From the NCBI GenBank assembly GCA_014584575.1, contig JACTMP010000032.1, forward strand, positions 1 through 64,000: 64,000 nt of DNA, written 5' to 3'. The position numbers and the translations under genes are program-made. This stretch comes from Chloroflexota bacterium (lineage in GTDB: Bacteria; Chloroflexota; Anaerolineae; Promineifilales; Promineifilaceae). The notes beneath the pieces are model-generated. The model saw nothing but the letters and a program-made list of their open reading frames with translations, was not told the DNA's origin and ran no database searches. Within the stretch, counting starts at the first letter, position 1; each line of letters begins with the position of its first letter. This document shows positions 42,369-50,949 of this stretch, in pieces.

Positions 42369-43652
42369 CTAGCTATGCAGTTTCACCAAATGATAAGCCT
42401 TCCGCCCCTTGCGTAGGATGAGGAATTGGCCGTCAATGCTCTTGTCGGCCGTGATCATTTGCCCCGGCTTTTCCACGCGCTGGTTGTTCAGGTATATGCC
42501 GCCGCCTTGAATGGCGCGACGGCCGTCCCCCTTTGAACTCGCCAGCCCACTGCTCACCAGCAAATCCACTACCGGCACCCCTTCGCCGCCCAGGTCAGTA
42601 CGGGCGATCTCGCTGGACGGCACATCAGCGAAAATGTCGCGGATGTCGCTGGCGTCCAGCCCCTCCAGATCACCACCAAAGAGGACGGCGGCGGCTTTTT
42701 CGGCTTTGTGTACGGCCGTGTCCCCATGCACCATGCGCGTCACATCCTGCGCCAGCCGCCGCTGCGCCTCCCGCTGTTCGGGTCGCTCAAACACCGTATT
42801 TTCCAATTCCGCGATCTCGTGCTGATCCCGCCAGGTAAAGTATTTCAGGTAATTGACTACATCGGCGTCATTCGTGTTGTACCAGAACTGGTAAAAGCGG
42901 TAGGGAGATGTGCGTTTGGGGGAGAGCCACGCATTCGTTCCGGCGGCCGTCTTGCCAAACTTCGTCCCGTCCGCCTGCGTAATCAGCGGGAAGACCAGCG
43001 CGTGCGCCCTGGCTCCCTGCACCTTGCGAATCAGTTCCACGCCGGCCAGGATGTTTCCCCACTGATCGCTGCCACCCATCTGCATCACGCAGTGATGGTG
43101 GGTAAACAGGTGCATAAAGTCATACGCCTGCAACAGCATATAGCTAAACTCGGTGTAGGAAATGCCATCCTCCCGCGCCAGCCGCGACTTCACCGAATCC
43201 TTTGCCATCATGTAATTCACCGTAAAATGTTTGCCCACATCCCGCAAAAATTCCAGCAAATTTAGCTCTATCAACCAGTGGGCGTTGTTCATCATGCGCG
43301 CCGGGTTGCTTTTCACCTCGAAGTCCAACACCCCGGCCAACTGCTTCTGAATGTTGGTCAGGTTGGCTTCCACTTCCTCGCGGGTCAGCAAATTGCGCTC
43401 ATCAGAACGGCCGCTGGGGTCGCCTACCATGCCCGTGCCGCCACCGGCTAACGCAATGGGTGTATGGCCAAAACGCTGCAACCGCGCCAGGGCCATCATT
43501 GGCACTAGATGGCCGATGTGGAGGCTGTCCCCGGTGGGATCAAAGCCGTTGTAAAGGGTGATTTTTTGTCTGGCCAGCACCTCCGGCACATCTTCGGTGT
43601 GGTCATAGACAAATCCCCGCCATTTCAGTTCTTCGTATGCGTTGTGAGTCAC
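42369..43652 (-). CDS. tyrS: tyrosyl-tRNA synthetase
   Basis: The 427-aa class I synthetase has the HIGH motif in [22 protein letters not shown], the Tyr-site GGSDQWGNI and the KMSKS equivalent in [16 protein letters not shown]-terminal S4 domain ([27 protein letters not shown]) follows. I start it at GTG 43652 because AGGAG lies 7 nt upstream and the terminator lies before that. Expression is probably controlled by the Tyr-rich leader upstream. Confidence 0.96.
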   Translation of the reverse strand: MTHNAYEELKWRGFVYDHTEDVPEVLARQKITLYNGFDPTGDSLHIGHLVPMMALARLQRFGHTPIALAGGGTGMVGDPSGRSDERNLLTREEVEANLTNIQKQLAGVLDFEVKSNPARMMNNAHWLIELNLLEFLRDVGKHFTVNYMMAKDSVKSRLAREDGISYTEFSYMLLQAYDFMHLFTHHHCVMQMGGSDQWGNILAGVELIRKVQGARAHALVFPLITQADGTKFGKTAAGTNAWLSPKRTSPYRFYQFWYNTNDADVVNYLKYFTWRDQHEIAELENTVFERPEQREAQRRLAQDVTRMVHGDTAVHKAEKAAAVLFGGDLEGLDASDIRDIFADVPSSEIARTDLGGEGVPVVDLLVSSGLASSKGDGRRAIQGGGIYLNNQRVEKPGQMITADKSIDGQFLILRKGRKAYHLVKLHS

Positions 43653-43670
43653 TGCTCTTCTCCTGGTAAA

Positions 43671-43701
43671 CAAAAGGACGCGGGTTTTACGCCGCGTCCT
43701 T
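43671..43701 (-). terminator. intrinsic terminator/attenuator ahead of tyrS
   Basis: On the minus strand AAGGACGCGG (43701-43692) and CCGCGTCCTT (43683-43674) form a perfect 10-bp stem with an 8-nt loop and a short T-run. It lies between the Tyr leader and tyrS, and shares the core GACGCGG/CCGCGTC with the pheS attenuator. Confidence 0.82.
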
Positions 43702-43728
43702 CTAAAAATTGCTGTTATTGGTTGCCGG

Positions 43729-43818
43729 TTATTGTGGAGCAACCACAAACCTGCGCTGCGGCGTCAAGGATTTGCTGGTATACCCGTAATAATAACCGAA
43801 AAATGGGCGAAAGTTCAT
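43729..43818 (-). CDS. Tyr-rich leader peptide of tyrS
   Basis: The 29-residue frame starts [16 protein letters not shown], with four Tyr codons in five (TAT TAT TAC GGG TAT), and ends at TAA. The promoter places the transcription start at or next to the ATG. The segment ACGCCGC (43764-43758), inside the leader just after the Tyr run, is exactly complementary to GCGGCGT (43695-43689) in the terminator's 5' arm and loop. Stalling at Tyr codons would favour that pairing and allow read-through into tyrS. The shared RxFFG-aromatic-run pattern with the pheS leader suggests common origin. Mechanism is inferred. Confidence 0.82.
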   Translation of the reverse strand: MNFRPFFGYYYGYTSKSLTPQRRFVVAPQ

Positions 43819-43824
43819 GGTGGG

Positions 43825-43853
43825 ATCGTAACACTGCGAGGGTGATGCGTCAA
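43825..43853 (-). promoter_or_regulatory. promoter of the tyrS leader
   Basis: On the minus strand TTGACG (43853-43848) and TACGAT (43830-43825) are 17 nt apart, and the leader ATG begins 7 nt after the -10. The -35 overlaps the stop codon of the upstream DsbA-like gene. Confidence 0.75.
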
Positions 43854-44485
43854 ACCACAACCAGAACGGCGGCGGCCTGTTCCAGCACCCGGCGGATGAG
43901 GTGGGGTGGTTGAGCGCCGCTAAAGGCGTAACGGCCGTTCACAATAAAAAATGGCACCCCACTAATCCCCTGTGCCCGCGCCCATTCCACTTCCGCCAAC
44001 ACCTGTTCCCGGCCATCGTCTGCCAGCAACCGGGGGCGCAGGGCGGCCACGTCCAGGCCACAGGCAGCGGCAATAACCATCAGTTCGTCGAGATCGCCAA
44101 TGTCACGGCCGTGTTCAAAATAAGCCGCATACACCGCATCAATCACTACTTCCTGCTGCTCCGACGGCGTCAGGGCAATCAACCGATGCGAGAGGGTGGT
44201 ATTCGGCGCTTTTTCGATCTGCTCAAAGTTGAACACCAGCCCCACCTCCGCGCCGCGCTGCCGGGGCGCCTCAAAAAGCTGTTCCAGCGGTATTCGATTG
44301 CCCACTTTCTGCCGCATGTAGGGCCGGAACTCGTACCCTTCTAGCGGAATACCCTCGTTCAAGAAAAAAGTGCGGTAGGTCACTTCTACCGGCGGCCCCG
44401 GCCAATCGGCCAGCGCCAGCTGCAAATGTCGTTTGCCAATGCGGCACCAAGGGCAAACGGTATCGTGAAAAACATCAATTTTCAT
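43850..44485 (-). CDS. DsbA-family oxidoreductase (FrnE-like)
   Basis: The 211-aa thioredoxin-fold protein starts KIDVFHDTVCPWCRIGKRHL with the CPWC active site, followed by the helical insertion of the FrnE/2-hydroxychromene type and the cis-Pro loop in GISGVPFFIVNGRYAFSGAQ. No signal peptide is seen, so it is cytoplasmic. FrnE-like proteins act as disulfide isomerases or glutathione transferases. Six nt separate it from the next gene. Confidence 0.9.
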   Translation of the reverse strand: MKIDVFHDTVCPWCRIGKRHLQLALADWPGPPVEVTYRTFFLNEGIPLEGYEFRPYMRQKVGNRIPLEQLFEAPRQRGAEVGLVFNFEQIEKAPNTTLSHRLIALTPSEQQEVVIDAVYAAYFEHGRDIGDLDELMVIAAACGLDVAALRPRLLADDGREQVLAEVEWARAQGISGVPFFIVNGRYAFSGAQPPHLIRRVLEQAAAVLVVV

Positions 44486-44491
44486 ATCACC

Positions 44492-44947
44492 TTATCTCAA
44501 CACAAAACTTTCGCGCCAGGCATGGTTTTCGATATACGCCAGCCAGCCTGTTATGGTCAACTCGCCTAGCTCATTGTGGCGCACCGTCTGCAGCGGCGAG
44601 ATGCCCGCCTCTGCCAACTGCTGCGCCAATTGCACGGATTCCTGGCGGGTGTCGGCAAAGGCGCGCGCCAGCGCCGCCATATCAAGCTGCGCATCCGGGC
44701 GGTAGCCGTCGTATTCATCCAGCGTCAGCGGATCACCCAACGCCACCCGCAGCCGGCTCTGGCTCCATCGCTCAATGCCGATGATGTGCCGGGCCGCTTT
44801 CCGGTGGTTTTCGCTGTTACTGGTGGATTCCATACGGCCGTGAACCGTCTGCCCCGATTCCTCCAGCTTCTCCACCCACGCCGCCAGTGGGCGTCGCCGC
44901 CCCAGCCATTCGGTAAACACACGCGAAACAGAACCAAAAATGCTCAT
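44492..44947 (-). CDS. DinB-like superfamily protein
   Basis: The 151-aa helical protein has His-containing helices in the DinB spacing (KAARHIIGIERWSQSRLRVALG near the centre and WLAYIENHAWRES at the end). Many DinB-like proteins are metal-dependent thiol transferases. Co-transcription with a FrnE-like protein (6 nt apart) fits a thiol or detoxification role, but no substrate can be named. Confidence 0.7.
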   Translation of the reverse strand: MSIFGSVSRVFTEWLGRRRPLAAWVEKLEESGQTVHGRMESTSNSENHRKAARHIIGIERWSQSRLRVALGDPLTLDEYDGYRPDAQLDMAALARAFADTRQESVQLAQQLAEAGISPLQTVRHNELGELTITGWLAYIENHAWRESFVLR

Positions 44948-45008
44948 ACCCTACTATCCATTGGCAGACCGGCCGGGTTTGCCCGACCGGGCCGGTCTCC
45001 ATACCATC

Positions 45009-45452
45009 TCATTTCTTAATCGTTCTTGTTGTTAATATACCAACGGTCACCAAAAAGGCCACCACATGGAAGACGATAAGCGCCAGAAATGCCTGGGTTG
45101 TGCCGCCGGGAAAGGGAAACATGGCCGGATTCATCGCCGCCAATAGGTTAGGGATGATGGAAATGACAAAAGCGACGGTGGCGATAATCCAGTAGGTGCG
45201 AATGGGTCGTTTTGACACGCGGGCCACAATGGCAAACACCACAACGGCGATAAAGGTAAACAACACCGTCATAATGGCAATGGCGCCCGCACTTAAGGGT
45301 GGAAAATCGGACGGTAGATCCAACAAGGCGGAGAGTACAAAAAACGTTGCCAGGTTAGCCACGACTGATGCACCAATTGCCAGCAGCCCGGCTTTCCAGA
45401 TACGGCCGTTATCCACCTCTTTCATCTCTGTCGTTTGTGTATAAGTTGTCAT
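45009..45452 (-). CDS. DUF6069-type membrane protein
   Basis: The 147-aa protein has four transmembrane helices (about 21-43, 55-78, 88-108, 118-140). The pattern fits small four-helix membrane proteins of the DUF6069 kind, whose function is unknown. A TetR gene lies immediately upstream, and an operator-like palindrome (45486-45497) lies in its leader, so it is probably the target of that repressor. GAAGGAGA precedes the ATG. Confidence 0.75.
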   Translation of the reverse strand: MTTYTQTTEMKEVDNGRIWKAGLLAIGASVVANLATFFVLSALLDLPSDFPPLSAGAIAIMTVLFTFIAVVVFAIVARVSKRPIRTYWIIATVAFVISIIPNLLAAMNPAMFPFPGGTTQAFLALIVFHVVAFLVTVGILTTRTIKK

Positions 45453-45485
45453 ACGGTTGTCTCCTTCTTTGTATATCCTGGTTTG

Positions 45486-45497
45486 TAGACCAGTCTG
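45486..45497. promoter_or_regulatory. TetR operator candidate before the DUF6069 gene
   Basis: TAGACCAGTCTG differs from the TAGACCGGTCTA site of the TetR gene (46113-46124) at two positions. It lies 34 nt before the DUF6069 ATG and just after the tetR stop. Confidence 0.65.
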
Positions 45498-45518
45498 TAT
45501 AACGGGTACAAAAAAAAA

Positions 45519-46088
45519 TTATGGGCCGCCCGGACGTAACAAGGTATCAATTTCCGCCGCTACCTGGCGCAACGGCCGTACATCCTGCTGGCTGCGGCTG
45601 AGAATGATGGCCCCTTCCAGAGAAGCCAGAATGAGGGCGGATAAAGATTCGGCCCGTTCTGCACCAAACCCGCCGTCCCGCAGCCGGGCTGCAAACGCAT
45701 CTTGCCACAACCGGTAAGCGTCACGGCAGGCCAGCCGCAGCCGCTCATTGGTGGACGCGGCCTCCAGGGCCATGGCCGTAACCGGCCCACCCGCCCGAAA
45801 ACCAGACGCTTCCACCGCTGCCGCCAGCCCCAGAATGAACTGGTTGATAGCCGCGATGGGGTCGGGCACGGCCGTCATCACCTGCTGGATGTTCCGTTCA
45901 ATGTCCCGGCTCGTTCGTTCAATCGCCGCCACCGCCAACTCCTCTTTCCCGTCCGGGAAATAGTAATACAGCGATCCTTTTGGCGCGCCGCTCTGCGCCA
46001 ATATCTGGTTCAGCCCGGTGGCGTGGTAGCCCTGCATTTCAATAAGCTGGCAGGTCGTTTCAATAATCTGCTCACGTTTGGTACTCAT
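45519..46088 (-). CDS. TetR/AcrR-family repressor (LmrA/YxaF-like)
   Basis: The 189-aa protein has the HTH segment IIETTCQLIEMQGYHATGLNQILAQSGAPKGSLYYYFPDGKEEL, with GAPKGSLYYYFPDGKE typical of LmrA/YxaF repressors. It probably represses itself and the DUF6069 gene through the palindromes at 46112-46125 and 45486-45497. Confidence 0.92.
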   Translation of the reverse strand: MSTKREQIIETTCQLIEMQGYHATGLNQILAQSGAPKGSLYYYFPDGKEELAVAAIERTSRDIERNIQQVMTAVPDPIAAINQFILGLAAAVEASGFRAGGPVTAMALEAASTNERLRLACRDAYRLWQDAFAARLRDGGFGAERAESLSALILASLEGAIILSRSQQDVRPLRQVAAEIDTLLRPGGP

Positions 46089-46111
46089 TTTTGCTCCAAT
46101 ACGGGAATTAT

Positions 46112-46125
46112 ATAGACCGGTCTAT
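46112..46125. promoter_or_regulatory. TetR operator of the LmrA/YxaF-like gene
   Basis: ATAGACCGGTCTAT is a perfect 14-bp palindrome 23 nt before the tetR ATG. A related site lies before the DUF6069 gene. Confidence 0.8.
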
Positions 46126-46184
46126 TTTTGTCAACGAAGATGGTCACCAAAAAGGCCACTGCTGCCCAAAGGCAACGGCCGTCA

Positions 46185-47120
46185 TCACAAAACATCCCCT
46201 CCCACACAATCCCAGGCGGTAAAAGAGCGCAGGCTGGCGGGCATCGCGGGGCTGAGGGGTTTCAGTGTGAGATAATAGGGGGTACGGGCGTGATGAATGG
46301 GGATGGGCACGGCCGTTACCCGCAAGGCGTCTAATACTCTGGATGTGGGTGAAGTCAGCACATGAACCAGGCGGAAATGCTGCTGCCGCATCGCTGCCAA
46401 CCACTGAGCGCATAAAGCAACCATATCCTGGCTGTGCGCCGCGAGTAAGGTGATAAGGGGAAATGGCCCCAACCTGGCCTGGCGATACACCACCAACCCG
46501 ACAATCTTGTTTTCTTGCGCCCACACCCCAAAATGATATTGCCGGAATGGATGCTGCCCAAACCGATGTTGCAAACTTTCCGGCGTATGATGAAAACAAT
46601 GGTTTTCAGGCAATGAAACAGGGGCAAATGGCTGACTCGGCCATTGTGTCGTTAACCTGAAAGGCGTGTTTGTTAACCGCCGTCCCAGATAAAACAGCGA
46701 CGGCCGTAGCTGCCCCACCACTTCATACCCATACCCCTTGCTGCGCCGGTCTACCTGAACGCCTTGTGCGTTAGAAAAACCCACCCCGGCCACCGCGCCC
46801 CGCTCCACAAGCGACGCATACACCGGTTCCGCCACCTGTTTGATCAAACCGCGCCCCCGGTAAGCCGGATGAACGGCCATATTGACGCTCATCCCTACCG
46901 GCAGAGCATGATCACAACCAGGATGGTGTACGGCCGTGAGCCAACAACTATATTGCGCCGCCAAAATCTCACCATCCCAGGCGCCCCAGGCCACCAGACG
47001 CGCCTCCGGCTGCAAAAATCGCAAAAGTTCGGCCATGTCCCCGGCTTTGCGGCCAAAACAGATAGCCAGCAAGTGACTCCAGGGAATCAGATGATCGGAG
47101 GTTAACGGGGTGATATTCAT
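46185..47120 (-). CDS. GNAT-family N-acetyltransferase
   Basis: The 311-aa protein has a GNAT core in its first half, with the acetyl-CoA loop in GMSVNMAVHPAYRGRGLIKQVAEPVY and a following GAVAGVGFSNAQGVQV. The second half may be another degenerate GNAT-like lobe (QYHFGVWAQENKIVGLVVY). The substrate is unknown. A GTA-rich spacer to the next gene holds ACTTGCC words (47224-47256) but no gene. Confidence 0.8.
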   Translation of the reverse strand: MNITPLTSDHLIPWSHLLAICFGRKAGDMAELLRFLQPEARLVAWGAWDGEILAAQYSCWLTAVHHPGCDHALPVGMSVNMAVHPAYRGRGLIKQVAEPVYASLVERGAVAGVGFSNAQGVQVDRRSKGYGYEVVGQLRPSLFYLGRRLTNTPFRLTTQWPSQPFAPVSLPENHCFHHTPESLQHRFGQHPFRQYHFGVWAQENKIVGLVVYRQARLGPFPLITLLAAHSQDMVALCAQWLAAMRQQHFRLVHVLTSPTSRVLDALRVTAVPIPIHHARTPYYLTLKPLSPAMPASLRSFTAWDCVGGDVL

Positions 47121-47291
47121 AAACCTGATTGTACCGTGTTCGCTGCCAACCTTTACCCATCAAAAGCGGGCGATTGGCTGATTCAAACCCTCCGCAAGCA
47201 CCAGGTTACATCACCTGCCACCCGCAACTTGCCACTTGCCATCTGCCACTTGCCACGTTTATTCCCCTATCCTCCCCCCGCCCATTCAGCT

Positions 47292-47310
47292 ACAATTCCA
47301 GTGGAATTGT
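47292..47310. promoter_or_regulatory. palindrome just before the BTAD regulator
   Basis: ACAATTCC (47292-47299) and GGAATTGT (47303-47310) are exact reverse complements with a 3-nt spacer. The site ends 5 nt before the ATG and could be a self-binding site of the regulator or a hairpin covering the start. Confidence 0.5.
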
Positions 47311-47315
47311 GAGCC

Positions 47316-50300
47316 ATGATGCCAACTTCATTTGCCCCAAACTTGCCCCAACCAGCCACACCCCTGATTGGCCGCCAATCAGACCTGACAGCCATTGGCG
47401 ACTATTTACAGCAGCCAGACGGCCGTTTGCTGACACTGACCGGGTCGGCAGGCTGCGGCAAAACACGGCTGGCCCTACAGGTGGCTGCCGAAATCGCCCC
47501 CACCTTTGCCGATGGCGTGGTCTGGTGTGACCTCACGGCCGTCACCGATGCTGCTTACGTTCCCCATGTGCTGGCGGCGCGTCTGGGGCTGCGTGAACCG
47601 GGCGACCAATCGCTGCTGGATTTGCTGGCGGCGTATTGTCACGGCCGTCACCTCCTGCTCATCCTCGACAACTGCGAACATTTGCTGGCGGCCGTCTCCG
47701 CTCTGGTGCAGCCGCTGCGCCAACAGTGCCCGCGTCTGCACGTTTTGCTCACCAGCCTCTACGCCACCGGGCTGCCCGGCGAAAAAGTGTGGTCGCTGGC
47801 CCCATTGGCGCTGCCGGAGTCAACAGTATCGCTCTTGCCAGAGCAGGCTGGCGCTTATGAGGCAGTGCGGCTGTTTGTGGAACGGGCCACGGCCGTTCTG
47901 CCCCACTTTACCCTGACCGAGCAAAACGTCACGGCCGTTGCCGCCATCTGCCAGCGATTGGACGGGCTGCCCTTAGCCATTGAACTGGCCGCCGCCCGCG
48001 TGGCCCTGCTTACGCCCGCCGAAATTGCCAACCGCCTGGATGACGCCTTTGCCCTGCTCAGCCGCCAGTCGCCCGGCCAGCTTTCCCGCCACCAGACCTT
48101 GCGGGGCATGATGGAGTGGAGCTTCAGCCTGCTCTCTGCCGCCGAGCAGCAGGTGTTACGGCGGCTGGCCGTTTTCACCGGCCCCTTCAGCGTGGAAATG
48201 GCGGAGGCGGTGCTGCCGGAGCAGCCCAACCTGCTCAATGTGCTGGCCGACCTGCTGGATAAATCGCTGCTTACGGCTGTGCCCGCGCTCACGGCCGTGC
48301 CCGCGCTCACGGCCGTCGCTACACCACCGGAAACGCCGCGCCGCTTTCGCCTGTTGGAAGTGGTGCGCCAATATGCGCGGGAGCAGTTGGAACTGGCCGG
48401 GGAAACGGCCGTTGCCCAAAACCATCTGCTCGCCTGGGCGGTCGCCCTGGCCGAACAGGCGCAGCCGCAGTTAACCGGCAGCCAGCGGGCGCTCTGGCTG
48501 GAGCGGCTGCACAGCGATTACCCGGCCCTCCGCGCCGCTCTGCGCTGGGCGGCCACCAGCCACCAACCGGAGCCGGGATTGCGGCTGGCGGCGGCGCTGT
48601 TCCGCTTCTGGTTTGGGCGCGGGCTGCTGAGTGAGGGACGCGCCTGGCTGGAAGAACTGCTGCTGCTGGCGGGAGACGTACCGGAAACGGTGCGCGCCTG
48701 GGCCTTGTTCGCCTCCGGGCGGCTGGCGCTGCGCCAGTGGGATGTGCCCCACGCCGCCCGCCGCGGCGCCGAAAGTCTGGCGCTCTTCCGCGCCGTCGCC
48801 AATCCTGTCGGCATCGCCTCGGCGCTGAGTCTGATGGCGTTGGTGGCCCAGGAACAGCAGGATTTTACCCAGGCCGCCGCCCATTACGAGGAGGCGCTGG
48901 CGCTGTTACGGCCGTTGCCCGAACCCTACTTGCTGGCCGTTTTGCAGCACAATTTGGGGCTGCTTTACCATGAACGCGGCGAATACGGCCGTGCCGAAAC
49001 CCTCTATCAGCAAGCGATCCAACTCAGCCAGGAACACCAACTGCCCGGCCTGGGCACCGGCGGTAATCTGGCGGAGATTCTGGCTTTCCGCGGGGAGTAC
49101 GCCGCCGCTCAAACTCTCTCCCAGGCCAACCTGGAACGGGGCCAGGAATTGAACGACCTGTACACGGTGGCTCAGGAAAATCTGACGCTGGCGCTGATTG
49201 CCTGGTTTCAGGGGAAAACGGCCGTGGCCGCCGACCATTACCGGCGCGCCCTGGAACGGCACCAACAAATGGGCACAACCGGCGGTGTGGCTTTTGCGTT
49301 GGCCGGATTGGGGGATGTGGCGTTAGCCGACGGCCGTAACGAGGAAGCGCAACGGCATTACACCGAGGCGCAGCGTTTGTTTGCGGAATTGCACCACGCC
49401 AAAGGGCTGGCCATCTGCCAGGCGGGCTTGGGGCGATTGGCGACGGCGGCCGGGCAAGCGAGTGAGGCGCAACGACTGCTCCTGGATGGCTGGCGGCAGG
49501 CAGAATTGTCCGGGTATGTGATTGCCGGTTTAACGGCCGTGACCGCACTGGCCGCTCTCCTTACCCAATCGGGCGACAAGGCGGCAGCGGCACGGCTGCT
49601 GGCGGCGGTGCAGGCGCGGCGGCAGGTGATCGGTGTGCCCATCCCGCCGGTTGAGCAGCCCCTCTTGGGCGCGCTGCAAACAATGTTGGCGGAAACGGAG
49701 ATGCCGCCCGCGCCAGAATGGGCGGAACTGGTGGCCGACTATCTGCCGGTTGCGACCCAACCTGATGCACAAACGGTTACGGCCGTGCCGGAGCCGGAGA
49801 TGCGCGTTTATTTGCTAGGGCCGGTGGAGGTGTGGATAGGGAGACGGCGGTTAGCAGCTTCACACTGGACTTACCACAAAGCGCGGGAACTGTTCTTTTA
49901 CCTGTTGGCGCAGCCACCGGCCAGCAAGGCGCAAATTGGGCTGGCGCTGTGGCCGGATGCCTCACCCGCACAGTTGCGCAATGAGTTTCACCGGGCGCTG
50001 TACCATTTGCGGCAGGCGATTGCACATCCCGAATGGGTGCAGTTTAGCCAGAACCAGTACCGGCTGGCGGCCGGGGACAAGTTGTGGTGTGATTTGCCGG
50101 AATTTGAGTGGCTGTTGGCGGGGGTACGGCCGTTGCGCCGGGCGGGTGGGGTGGCGCCAACGGATCGGGCGCAACTGGTTGCGGCTTTGGAAGAAGCCAC
50201 CAGCCTGTGGCGCGGCGATTTTCTGGCCGATGTGCCGGTGGGGGATTGGGCGGTGGCGCGGGGGGAGACTTTACGCCAGACCTGCCTGGAGGCGCTGCTG

Positions 50301-50558
50301 GAATTGGGGCAGCTTTATCTGGCGGCGGCTGAGTATAAACGGGCAGTGGCAACCTTTCACCGGGTGTTGGCGCTGGATAATTTTTTGGAGCTGGCACACC
50401 GGGAGTTGATGCGTTGTTACGGCCGTATGGGGGAACGGGGCCAGGCGATGCGCCATTACCAGTCACTCCGCCAACTGCTGCAAGACGAGTTGGGCATCCC
50501 CCCCTCGCCGGAAACCCGCCTGCTGTATGAACGGCTGCGGCGGGGGGATGAGGTGTAG
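47316..50558 (+). CDS. NB-ARC/TPR regulator with C-terminal BTAD DNA-binding module
   Basis: The 1080-aa protein has an N-terminal STAND ATPase (Walker [16 protein letters not shown]; Walker [12 protein letters not shown]; the [18 protein letters not shown] segment), TPR repeats from about 440 to 800, and at the C-terminus a winged-helix domain (from about 829, [14 protein letters not shown]) followed by a BTAD domain (about 930-1075). SARP/AfsR regulators usually have the DNA-binding module at the N-terminus, so the order here is reversed. A six-residue repeat with the octamer (LTAVPA) occurs around 48271-48320. Ligand and targets are unknown. Confidence 0.88.
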   Translation: MMPTSFAPNLPQPATPLIGRQSDLTAIGDYLQQPDGRLLTLTGSAGCGKTRLALQVAAEIAPTFADGVVWCDLTAVTDAAYVPHVLAARLGLREPGDQSLLDLLAAYCHGRHLLLILDNCEHLLAAVSALVQPLRQQCPRLHVLLTSLYATGLPGEKVWSLAPLALPESTVSLLPEQAGAYEAVRLFVERATAVLPHFTLTEQNVTAVAAICQRLDGLPLAIELAAARVALLTPAEIANRLDDAFALLSRQSPGQLSRHQTLRGMMEWSFSLLSAAEQQVLRRLAVFTGPFSVEMAEAVLPEQPNLLNVLADLLDKSLLTAVPALTAVPALTAVATPPETPRRFRLLEVVRQYAREQLELAGETAVAQNHLLAWAVALAEQAQPQLTGSQRALWLERLHSDYPALRAALRWAATSHQPEPGLRLAAALFRFWFGRGLLSEGRAWLEELLLLAGDVPETVRAWALFASGRLALRQWDVPHAARRGAESLALFRAVANPVGIASALSLMALVAQEQQDFTQAAAHYEEALALLRPLPEPYLLAVLQHNLGLLYHERGEYGRAETLYQQAIQLSQEHQLPGLGTGGNLAEILAFRGEYAAAQTLSQANLERGQELNDLYTVAQENLTLALIAWFQGKTAVAADHYRRALERHQQMGTTGGVAFALAGLGDVALADGRNEEAQRHYTEAQRLFAELHHAKGLAICQAGLGRLATAAGQASEAQRLLLDGWRQAELSGYVIAGLTAVTALAALLTQSGDKAAAARLLAAVQARRQVIGVPIPPVEQPLLGALQTMLAETEMPPAPEWAELVADYLPVATQPDAQTVTAVPEPEMRVYLLGPVEVWIGRRRLAASHWTYHKARELFFYLLAQPPASKAQIGLALWPDASPAQLRNEFHRALYHLRQAIAHPEWVQFSQNQYRLAAGDKLWCDLPEFEWLLAGVRPLRRAGGVAPTDRAQLVAALEEATSLWRGDFLADVPVGDWAVARGETLRQTCLEALLELGQLYLAAAEYKRAVATFHRVLALDNFLELAHRELMRCYGRMGERGQAMRHYQSLRQLLQDELGIPPSPETRLLYERLRRGDEV

Positions 50559-50632
50559 ACGACAGTAGAAGCAGTTTTAGAAGCACCCCTCTTTTATTCT
50601 TTCTCCAATCTATCTTATCAATACGAGGTGCA

Positions 50633-50857
50633 ATGGTGGCGCAGGCTTATCAACCGGTGCAGTGGGAACTGTTTGTCATCCGGCTGACGCGGGAAACGGG
50701 CAGCCAGGGATGGCGGGGGCAGGTGATTCATTTGCCTGACCGACAGACCCATCATTTTACATCCTGGGATGCGGCCTCCTGGGAGGAGGTACACCGCTTC
50801 ATTGCTGGCTTTGTGCCGGATGAGCCTCCGCCGCCAGATGCACCACAACGTCGGTAA
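50633..50857 (+). CDS. small hypothetical protein
   Basis: The 74-aa protein has no family I recognise. It reads as alternating strands (WELFVIRLTRETGSQGWRGQVIHLPDRQTHHFTSWDAASWEEVHRFIAGFV) with a Pro-rich end. The pattern suggests a small beta-rich fold. ACGAGGTG precedes the ATG by a usable distance. It lies 74 nt after the regulator and may be co-transcribed with it. Confidence 0.55.
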   Translation: MVAQAYQPVQWELFVIRLTRETGSQGWRGQVIHLPDRQTHHFTSWDAASWEEVHRFIAGFVPDEPPPPDAPQRR

Positions 50858-50862
50858 TCATT

Positions 50863-50923
50863 GAGGAGTGCGCATCCTCAGATGCGCAACGTTCGGCATC
50901 TGAGGATGCCGAACTCCTCTTTT
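50863..50923 (+). terminator. terminator hairpin after the small gene
   Basis: GAGGAGT (50863-50869) pairs with ACTCCTC (50913-50919), and an inner GCATCCTCAGATGC pairs with GCATCTGAGGATGC. TTTT follows. The inner and outer stems are joined by small bulges. Confidence 0.7.
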
Positions 50924-50949
50924 ATTATCATGACAAACGGGAGATGAAA

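Noticed and set aside
43660-43820. T-box riboswitch upstream of tyrS
   Set aside because: No AGGGUGGNACCGCG-type T-box bulge is visible and the sequence is largely occupied by a Tyr-rich coding frame. A covariance-model search would settle it.
47300-47315. Similarity of GGAATTGTGAGC to the lac operator
   Set aside because: The rest of the lac operator is missing and no LacI-type gene is near; the local palindrome ACAATTCC/GGAATTGT explains the match.
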